From positions 50,665,220 to 50,729,219 of the forward strand of contig NC_087063.1 in the NCBI RefSeq assembly GCF_963678635.1: DNA of 64,000 nt, in the 5' to 3' direction. The stretch's first letter is position 1. Every line of letters starts with the position of its first letter. A model generated the notes under the pieces. The model did no database searches, was not told the origin of the DNA, and was given only the letters and a program-made list of their open reading frames with translations. The position numbers and the translations under genes were made by a program. Positions 44,139-54,100 of this stretch are shown in pieces. The stretch is from Symsagittifera roscoffensis. Taxonomy: Eukaryota; Xenacoelomorpha; Acoela; Convolutidae.

Positions 44139-44700
44139 GTGCTCGGGGTGAGGTTTTTTCTTCAGACAAGTTTGGACTTTTTAACTAGCCATTTTTGACG
44201 GAAAGTTTTTTTATCACTCAAAGAGTATTGTTGTCTTGAGCTGAAAATTGAAAAAAAATTTCACCTGTGATTCTTTTGGAAAAGTTATGGGGGTTTGAAA
44301 ATAGCCATTTTGGCCAATTTGGGACAATTAACGCGCGATATATTTCGCGCTATCAACGCCTAAGCGGAGGTTACTGCCTTAGAAATTGTTCGAAATTGGT
44401 TGAGGTAAAATTATTTTCTAAAATTGAATTGTTACTAGGAACGAAATCTATCACTTTGTACTTTATACGGCGTGTGGGGGGTTGATTTTTAAGCGAAAAA
44501 AATCAAATTTTGACTTTTTTTACGTTTAACTTTTTTCAAGTTTTTACTGCTCCATAGACCGTTAAAGGCAGTCGGAACAATGATACTCCTGATTTGCCCT
44601 GATACAAGCAGTTTTGTCTAGTTTTATGCTGCTTTTTTTCCAAATTATGTCTAAACATTGTCGTTTCAGCTCAAAAATCTCAACAAAACCAAAACTGTAA
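44139..44700. repeat. Interspersed repeat family F, copy 1
   Basis: It begins GCTCGGGGTGAGGTTTTTTC and includes AAGTTATGGGGGTTTGAAAAT and the small hairpin GCGCGATATATTTCGCGC. Related copies are at 45599-46376, 50081-50640 and 50628-50990. The right end here is not clear. Confidence 0.5.
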
Positions 44701-45046
44701 TCAAAATTAGATTGTTCATCCACAGCCAATAAGTGCTAAGTTGGCCCAAACAATTAGTGATCCGCCACGCCAACCGTTGCCATTTTATCAAGCAGTAACT
44801 AAGAATCATCTCAAAACAGTATTTGTGCCTCGAAAAACAATATCTATTTGAAATTGAGGCAATTGTTTTGCCTTTTTTATCATTTTCAATGAAACTCTTA
44901 ACTTAACTATTGCCAGTATAGAGTAAATTCATGTATCAAGAATGGTCAATTAATCAAAAATTATTTTCAGCGAAATTATACTATTGTCACTTGGAGATAA
45001 AATAATTCTAGAACCTAAATGAACTAGAGTATCATATTTTCTTTTC

Positions 45047-45111
45047 TCAGTAGGTCGAATTGACTGCTCGTAGAATTTCTTGGCACTTTGGATCCAGAAG
45101 TCCGTCTCCGC
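45047..45111 (-). CDS. C10orf53: Exon 3 (last) of the UPF0728 gene
   Basis: Preceded by a TTTTTCATTTTCAG acceptor (minus strand), it supplies two bases completing a Gly codon, then GDGLLDPKCQEILRAVNSTY and TGA (45047-45049). The end agrees with the family's C-terminus (GGDG-x-LDP-x-C ... A-V-x-x-x-Y). Confidence 0.93.
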
Positions 45112-48100
45112 CTGAAAATGAAAAACAATTTCCTTCGAATTTTTTGTTTTATTTTCAGCTAGCAACATACATTGGAAGTTTTTGCAACTTCAGCTGATTC
45201 CTCAAAAAATCTGCAATTTATCAGGCCTTCGAAGAAACTACAACAAAAACGTGCAAAAAAGACAGTTTATACGGCCCATTTTGTGTTTATTATTGGCAGT
45301 TTTTGTTCTACTTTTCGATGAAAATGAGGAAAAGTTATACACGGGTTGAAATTTTTCATTTAGATTGAATTTGCAAACAAAATTCTTCGCTACCGCGGGA
45401 GATCGATCCCTTGATTTGCATGGTCCGAGCCGGTTGTGCACACTACTATAATATTATTCCTCAAGTCTGTCTATACTGCTCTTTTTGTATTTTACATGTG
45501 GTGAATAATACCTTTCTATAAAGTCGTCCCAGATTGAAGCAAAAAGCTAATTGGTCTTAACTGTTCCGAATTTCGAAGAAAACGTAATACTTGTGCTAGG
45601 CTTGGTTTTTTATTCAGCCGACCAAGATAATATTTTTCAACAAAAATTTTTATAATCCCCAATGAATATATCAACTTCTTGAGCTCAAATTTAATAAGAT
45701 ATTTTACCTTCGATCATTTTTGTAAAGTTCTAGGGGTTTGAAAATTGCCAAATTGGCCATTTTCTGGACTAATTTATGCTCGCTTTGACGAGTTTGTCCA
45801 TAATACTGAGAGCGTAAAGCAAATTATTTTTGCGTGGCGATTCATCTGCGCAACAAAATCATTCCCAATTGAATTGAGGCTACCTAATTGGTCGTAATAA
45901 TTTCGTACGACCCAAATTTTACACTTTGATATTGTCCAAAATGTATATGTTTTCAATGTTTTCTTTCGCCAAAAACTATTCGATATGAATTGAAGGACAG
46001 TCGAAACATTCAGAGCTTTGCCTTGATATACGAGCAGTCTTGTTCTAAACACGACTCAGATTTTATTATCCAAGACTGAAAATTATCAGCCAAAAGTTCA
46101 AAGTTTTGCCTATATTCTAATAATAAAAAACAATTCGAGGCCAATTGAAGGCAATCGGAACCTTCTCAAAACATAAGCTCAAAACTCTGATCGTTAATTA
46201 TCTCAAATTGGCCAATTTAGCAAACTTCAAACCCCTATAATTTTCCTAAAAAGGATCACAGGCAACAATTTTTAAATTTTAGCTTCGCTTAACAAAATTT
46301 CTAGGATGATATAAGAGATTTATTATCAAAATTGCTTTTTAAAATGTTAAAAATTGACTGAATAAAAAACCGGCTCATTGATTATTATTACGTTTTTCAT
46401 TTTAATTTTGGAACAATAAGTCTATTTTCAGCAAAAAAAACACAAACAGGTACTGGAAAAAGCTTCATACAGTGGACTTCAATACTAAGAAATTCAAATA
46501 GAAGAAAGCTCAGCTTTAAATTTAGCTAAAACACTGAAGTAAATTTAGATTTTTGCGAAAACTGAATCTTGTTTCAGCTTTGAGTGAACATCACGAAACT
46601 GGAAAATTTCACAAAAATGTCGTGCTTTGGTCAGAAATTCTCAAACCGGCTTTGTCCAAAAATCGCCGACCAGTTTAGCTCGAAAATGATTTGTAATAAT
46701 TTTGAATGACATGCAAATCCTAATAAAACACTGAATTAAACAAAAAATTGATGACAAACTAGCCAACACTAACTGGTTTTTGGTCAAAAATTGAAAACTT
46801 TACAAAAAAATTATTTGATTGGAATTAGCTTAAACCTTACCTTAAAAATGCATTACATCTAAATGCAAAAATACAAAGCGTGCGACATTGTTCGGCTATA
46901 GTATGCGGCGACTAGTAGCAGATCGATGCGGGAACCACAGGTGATACCACAGTACAGTACTATCTTGATAGGTGCAATCCAAAAATTAATAGGTACGTTT
47001 TTAAGCGGCTATAGCAAATTTTAGCTAAATGGCCAATTTAGCTAAAATTGACTGAGTTAACAATTTTTCAGCGATAACTTTTACTGGAAACTCAACACCG
47101 ACTCCCGTTTCATTTCTGTTTTTCTGACCTTCATTTTTGACCCTTCGAAGCCACAAGCCTTAATTTTGAGAAAAAAAGACGCGCAAAAGACTTCGTTTTT
47201 TGAGCTCCAAGTCTCAAAAATGGCTAATATTTTTATAGACTAAATAGGGCCCTACAGAGTTTTGAGGAAAACAAAAAAATTATTTTGGTCGACATAAAAT
47301 AGGTTGAACTTCTATTTTTGTCAAAAGCGGAAACTTTTGCCTTTTTCGATGCCAAAAATGACCGTTTCGAGGCAAAGGTTTTTTTTCTGGTGTTCAGTTT
47401 ATGAAACTTTCAACCACCTAGTAAAGTTTTTGAGCAAGGTTTGCAAATATGAGCTTAGAGAGTGAGTTTTAGTGTGGTCTCACCAAAGTCGAGTCCCTGT
47501 ATGGTGCATTCGTACACCATCTCGCCATTCACCATCACCCGCACCTGGTCTCTGTCCTCTATCCTGTGGAAGTGCACTTCGTGTTCATTCTTCTCTAGCA
47601 GAGTCCGAATCCCGTCCAGGCGACTCTCACGGAACGCCACGTAACCTGGTCAGAAAAAATAGACACGGTTTATTCCCAACTCACACATATTTGGACCGGA
47701 AGCCATTTGTCAACTTTCAAAAGTTTTGCAACATCTTAAGTTTTCAACCGAACTAAGAATATTTTTTTCCATTTTTTGTAGTATTCACAGAAAATATAAA
47801 AGACACAAGTTCGAAAATTTGACCGATGTCTGATGAAAACACTCAAAAGAGCCTGGTTGGAATAAAAGCTAAAAAAAAAGCTTCATTTTGAGGCGTTAAT
47901 TGGAGTCGACTACAGATAGATTTAAAGGACGTTCTTTTTGTAAAAACATCTTCTTAAAGATCACAAGAGATGTGAAATTAACGTCTCAAACTCAAACTTT
48001 TGACGAGCCGGTTTTTTTTACCCTTATTTGGCTCTTTTCCAGTTGCCCCCCCCCCTTTCAAACTCAGTTTTGAAAAGTCTATTTAACGTTGTCATAATGC

Positions 48101-51100
48101 AAATAAAATTTGGCGTGGTGAACAAATCGACAATTCTGAACATATTTGTTCTTCATACTTTACAGCGTATCACGCATTTAGCCGTAATAACACGTAAAAC
48201 AAAGATAAAACTCGGTATTTTGAAAGGTATTTTAATAATTTTTATTATTAACTTCGTTATTGTTTGGGCTCATTATGATTATTAACTTCCGACAAAGGAT
48301 TGAAAAAATGAAAATCCCAAGTTGATAATCGAAAACTCCATTTGATTTTTTTTTCTCGATGATAGTTACAATTCGCAGAGCCGCGTTAGTTACAAGTTGC
48401 AAGTCCGTTTCTGACAGAAGTTCCGGAAATTTATTTGCCTTGGCTTGATCGGCTACAAAAAACTTTAGGCCAAATGCGGTCTGACTTGTACTCAGTACTC
48501 ATAGACGAAAACAACTAGCCCATGAGGCTGTATTCCAGGTTCAAGTCGATATATTGTTCACTTCAGCTCAAAGATAACCTACAGCACTGACTGTTCTCTT
48601 CGCGTTTTTTAGTTTTTTTTTGCTGAAGGGAGCCGACTGATCCGCAAAGCTGACTGATCCGCAAAGCTGACAAAGCTGATCAACAAATCCGTGGGGCTTA
48701 GCTTATTTTCGGCGGGTCGCGTCTCCAGTTAAATCCATAGAGCTTAGTTTTCGTATGAGCTTTTGTAAGATTCTGCGACCACAACTTCAGGTGATTTTCT
48801 GATCCGATCTTTGGTGCAGTTGTTAGGCTAAAGAATAGCATTAGTTCATCATATTCAATTGATCCAGTTCAGACAGGAAGGGCGGAAATGAAGAGCCCAC
48901 GTTTTGCTTGCCTGGATTGAGTTCTACGGTACTCTGGCATTCGAAAGGGTTTTGGCTTGCAATTCGATCAATCGTAGACTTTTGCCGACTTTCACTGAAG
49001 CTACATATTTCTGTATTTTCGCGTTATTGCCTTGTCCACATTTCTCATCGAGAAGAGCCTACATTTTACTGCCTTCTGCAAAGTTGGCGTTCCAACATTT
49101 TCTAACTCGTGTCCCATCATTTTTTGACGCGTTTCTTAGCTATCTCACTTTTTCGCAACCACGGGATTTGGAAGCATTGGATCAGAAGCGAAGTATTGAC
49201 GCATTTAAGGCGGGCATGTATGTTTTGATGGTACTTGTGTTCCTCTCACGGTAGAGCGCTCTCATCCATAAAAACAGCAGACAGATATTACAGGTTTCTA
49301 TAGATTTTACACAAAAAAATTAGGGACACTTGCAGAGCGTTATTGGTTATCTTGGAACTTTTTTGTTTGCCTGCATCTTCTCAAGGTTTGTTTTCAACCT
49401 CGAATTTATAAAATCTTTTGTTAAGGTTATTAACAACGTGCTGCGAGCTTACCAACAGAGAGCATGACTTTATACGAAACATAAAGCCGGTTACCGCCGC
49501 GAATTTCGAGTTGATGCAGTACCGCAAAATGGCATCAAAATCCGCCTGCCTAGTAGTTGAATTTTTTTTCGAAAATGAAAATTATTTAGGATACTTCAAG
49601 CTTGAATGAATCAAACCGTTGTTGATGCTACTTTAATTGATGTTTATTTTTTTGTACAAACTGTTATTTTCGGTTTTGATCAATAGACAGTTTGCACACC
49701 CCTTACCCAAAATGTTGTGTTAGATGAAAAATCATTAATTATGATCTCAGCGCATCAGTAATTTTTAGACTGTATAAAAAACTTCCAACAAAATTAATTT
49801 GTTGAAAGTTCAAATTTGGCAAACAATCACCATATGCACAAACTTTCAATTACTTTCTTTTAAATTCGGAGTAAGAAGTTTTCAGTTTTTTTGAGCAAGT
49901 TTTCAATTGAACTTAACCCGTGTTAAAAAACTGAGTAATAAAGTTATTCAAAACACTGATGCGTAAATGCATGAAGCGAACAGTATAATTAGATTATCTA
50001 CTAAGTCTTAAAAAAGCCAGTTTGCAATTATTTTGCCTGTTTTTGTTCCGAATTTCGGTAACGAAGCTTACAGAATATTTGTGCCCGAGTGGTTTTTTTT
50101 CTTCAGACAAACTTCGGTTTTTATCTTGCAATTTTTGACGGACTATTTCAATATCATTCAAAAAGTATTGTTTTCTTGAGTTTAAATTTAAAACATATTT
50201 CACTTGTGATCAATTTTTGTAAAGTTATTTGGGTTTAAAGGTTACCATTTTGGCCATTATGCCAATATAGGACAATTAAAGCGCGATAAACTTCGCGCTG
50301 TTAACGCGTAAGCTGAGATTTAATCCGTCTTAGAAGTCGTTTCAAATTGCAATTTAAGGATAATAGACAAAGGATAAATTATACTTAGTATCTTTATTGC
50401 AAAAAAAAGGATGTGCGAGTTTAACTTTTTTGTTTTGAATACCAAATGACACCCTGAAATCAATTTAATATTCAAAATTTTGTTCTCAAAAAGCCTCGCC
50501 TCCAACATTTTTTGCGCGTTCTCACTGATATTATCATTCAAGATGGCAGTTTACAGCCTTTGAAATTTCGATTGTTTAAAATAGGGCCGTATGTACTTTG
50601 CTGCACGGCTAGTTGAGCTCCTTTTCCTAATATGGTTTTTTTCTGCAGACAAATTTTGCAATTTTTAAGTAGCCTTTTTTGACTGGATTTCTTAATATCA
50701 TTCGAAAGGTATTGCAGTCCTGAGCTCAAACTGATATTTCATCTATGATCACTTTTCGTAAAGAAAGCTGATTGCAAAAATCGATTTGTTACCAGGAGCG
50801 AAATCTACCACTTTGTACTTCATATGGCGTGTCAGGGGATGGTTTTCACAAAAAAAATCTAATTTTTTTTATTTTACTTGATTACATTTAATTTTTTGAA
50901 AATGTGACTGCTTCTTAGACCTTAAAAAGCAATCGGAACAATCAGGCCAACGACCCTGATGCGAGCAGTCTTTTTACCTTTTAGGGTTTCTCACACACAA
51001 AACAGATTAGTTTTATCTTAAGCCTGGTATTTTAAAGAAATATGCAGGTAGTTTCAAAACCGTAACAAATGTTAAAATAAATATTCTCTTAACTAACTAA

Positions 51101-54100
51101 TAACATTTACAAGAGGTTGATTAAACAGTTGCAAATTTATTGAAACAAAACCTAATTTTTCAAGTCGACCGATTCACTTTCTGTGCTCTCCGAAAATTCT
51201 TTAAGGACCATATTTTATCGCTTAATTTCTGCACCATAGGCAATTTAAAAAAAAACAGGCTGAAAAGGCAGGCTTAGGCTCTTTTTGGAACATTTTGACC
51301 AAAAAGTTGGTTTTTTATTGGAGTTTCGGCAATTCGTAGAGGAGTTATCAGTAGGCCTTAACAAGGCTCTTCTCCAGTTTCCCGTCTTTGATTTTTTTTC
51401 TGAAATTCAGTATATGGAAGTCAATTTAAAATGACCTTTCCCAATATAAACTGCATTAAAACGTGTCAGCGTGAACAAGTGAACAAATTTTTAGATTATC
51501 TTTTACCTGCAAAAAGCCGTGTGAACAATTTTGAAACAGCTTAACTTTGTAATTTTCTAGGGGGTGGGAAACTGGAAAAGAGCCCTCAACAGTCCTGTTG
51601 AGGACAATGTGTCCATTTGTTTTATTGGCGCTCGCTATACCCTCAAATTTAGTTATATTGGCTCCGAAGGGGCTTTTAGAAACATTTCGAGGCTAGTCCG
51701 CGAAAAATAGATTTCGTAAAGTATCACCAAAAGGAAAAATCTTGAATAAATTTGGCAACCAGAATTGAGGGGCAACCCCCTCGGTACGGTACTTCATTCA
51801 AATTTAATTGATTTGGGGTCTTTCTCATTATAGCTCCCCCAGTAAAATACAGCCCCACAATCTTTCCCATTAGAGCCCCCCCCCCAAACGTTTTACTTAT
51901 ATACACATTATCCGTACTGATTTATACTACTATTTATACTGAGATTTACTTCAATGGAAATATTTCAATTATGATATTAAGTTGATTTATATCGATGACT
52001 TCTTTTTCCTGAACTGAATTTTGATTGAGTATCAATTCAAGCTGCCTCACCTAAACCTCACCTCAACCTCATCTAGTTGATTCTATATCATCTGTCAGTT
52101 GATTTCTTATGGCTCCGATAAATTTAGTCAAAATAGCAGACATCACAAACTATAAATGGGAAATAATTGGCGGAATTCTTGTTTCGCAAAGATTGCAAAA
52201 ACAAAAAATTGGTGGTATTTGAAGAAATAATAAAAAATATTGGTCAGTTCCACAAACATATTGGTGATGCAAATCTGTAATCACATGGTTGAATTAACTT
52301 GAAGAATTTAACCATACTTAAATGCAAACATTGAAATCAATTATTTGAGCTGCCCATTAGTATAATTAGAAGCTTTGTGGCGGCTATAATAGTATAGTTT
52401 GGGGGGTCTATAAAATGTTTGATACTAGGCTGGGGGGCAATAATGGGAAAAACCCTTGATTTGAATATGTACAGAATAAACATCTAATGGAAACTTGATG
52501 GCGAACCAGATTTGAAAAGAGAAGTTTTAATCTAATTTGTGGTTCTTAACCAATCACATCCACAATTGAATATGAATATTGAAAAACTATTTTAAGGTGC
52601 AATAATTTTACGAATTTTTACGAGTTCAAACAACTAACTATTTTAAGCAGTTCTTCACTATCTCGAACTTTTCAGTGTCACAAAATATCAAAAAAATTTC
52701 AGAGATTTAGAATGAAAAATAAAGAAATTTAAGTCAAAGAAAACATTCACAACTTTCTGTTATACCCGCCAGGGCAGTGAAAGATTTAAACAAAATTAAA
52801 CCCACACTGTTTAAAAAAATGTTTCAAATCAACTTGAAAAATTGCTTCTTAACCAACATTTTGAAAAAAGGTCAAAAAATTAGGAAGTCTACGAAAATCA
52901 TCCGATGCGAAACCGAAAAAGGGCTCTTATCCAGTTTATTCCTTTCAAAACACCGAGATTCATGTTTGTTTTACATCTTATTAAGGCTAAATGCGTGATG
53001 TTACGCTGTAAAGTATGAAGAACAAATCTGTTCACAGTTGGCGATTTGGTCGCCACGCCAAATTTGATTGCATTATGGCAATGTTAAATAAGCTTCTCAA
53101 AATTGAAATTGAAAGGGGGGAAACTGAAAAAGAGCCCAAAAAAGCTAAGAAAATTTACTCTATTTAAACAATTGATTGAACTCCGTCCGAAGGTTGATTG
53201 TGTAGGTCAAAAACATTTCGCTTTTCGGGCATCAGAAAAAAGATCGCATTTATAAATTATAGATGCTCAGCTTAGATGTTCTAAAGATGCTCTATAGTTT
53301 ATCGGGCTCTTTTCCATTTTCCCCTTTTAAAATATCGAGTTTTATGTTTGTTTTACGTGTTATTAAGGCTAAATGCGTGATGTTACGCTGTAAACTGTGA
53401 AGAACAAATCTGTTCAGAATTGTCGATTTTGTTCAGCACGCCAAGTTTCGTTGCATTATGACATCGTTAAATAGACTTTTCAAAATTGAATTTGAAAGGG
53501 GGAACTGGAAAAGAGCCGCCAAACTGTGCACTGGATAGGCGCACATTTTCGTGTCTGTATGTTCATGGATTCCAGGGACAAATATTTAAACATGTTAAAA
53601 CTTTTTCGGAACGATCAAAGAAAATGGGCTCTTTTTTCATTTTCCCCCCAGCTCACATAAGCACCATATTCATGGTGTAACGAGTGGTTTTACAAGTTGA
53701 GTATGAAGACCAAATATGTTCGTCGTGGTCTGATAAGTCCGTATGCCAAATTTGATAACAATTTGACAATGTGAACAGAAATTTTACTCTAAAAATTGCA
53801 GGTGGGGGAAAAGGAGGCTCTTTTCCAGGTTCCCATCCCCCTCGTAAGATTACAAAACAAACCTGTTCATAAATTGTTCACACGGCAATTTGCATGTTAG
53901 AAAAATTGTAGAAATTTGTTAACCTGATCACGCTGACACGTTTTATTGCAGTTTATAACATCAAAAGTCATTTTAAATAGACTTTCATCCAATAGATTTC
54001 AGAAAAAAGCAAAGGGGGGGGGGGGGGAGGGGGACTGGAAAAGAGCCAAAAAAGAAAAAGAGCCAGAAATTGAAAGAACAAAAGGAGAACAAAATAGGAG

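Noticed and set aside
45370-45440. A functional tRNA gene
   Set aside because: A/B-box-like motifs are present but the acceptor and anticodon stems do not form; kept as SINE-like only.
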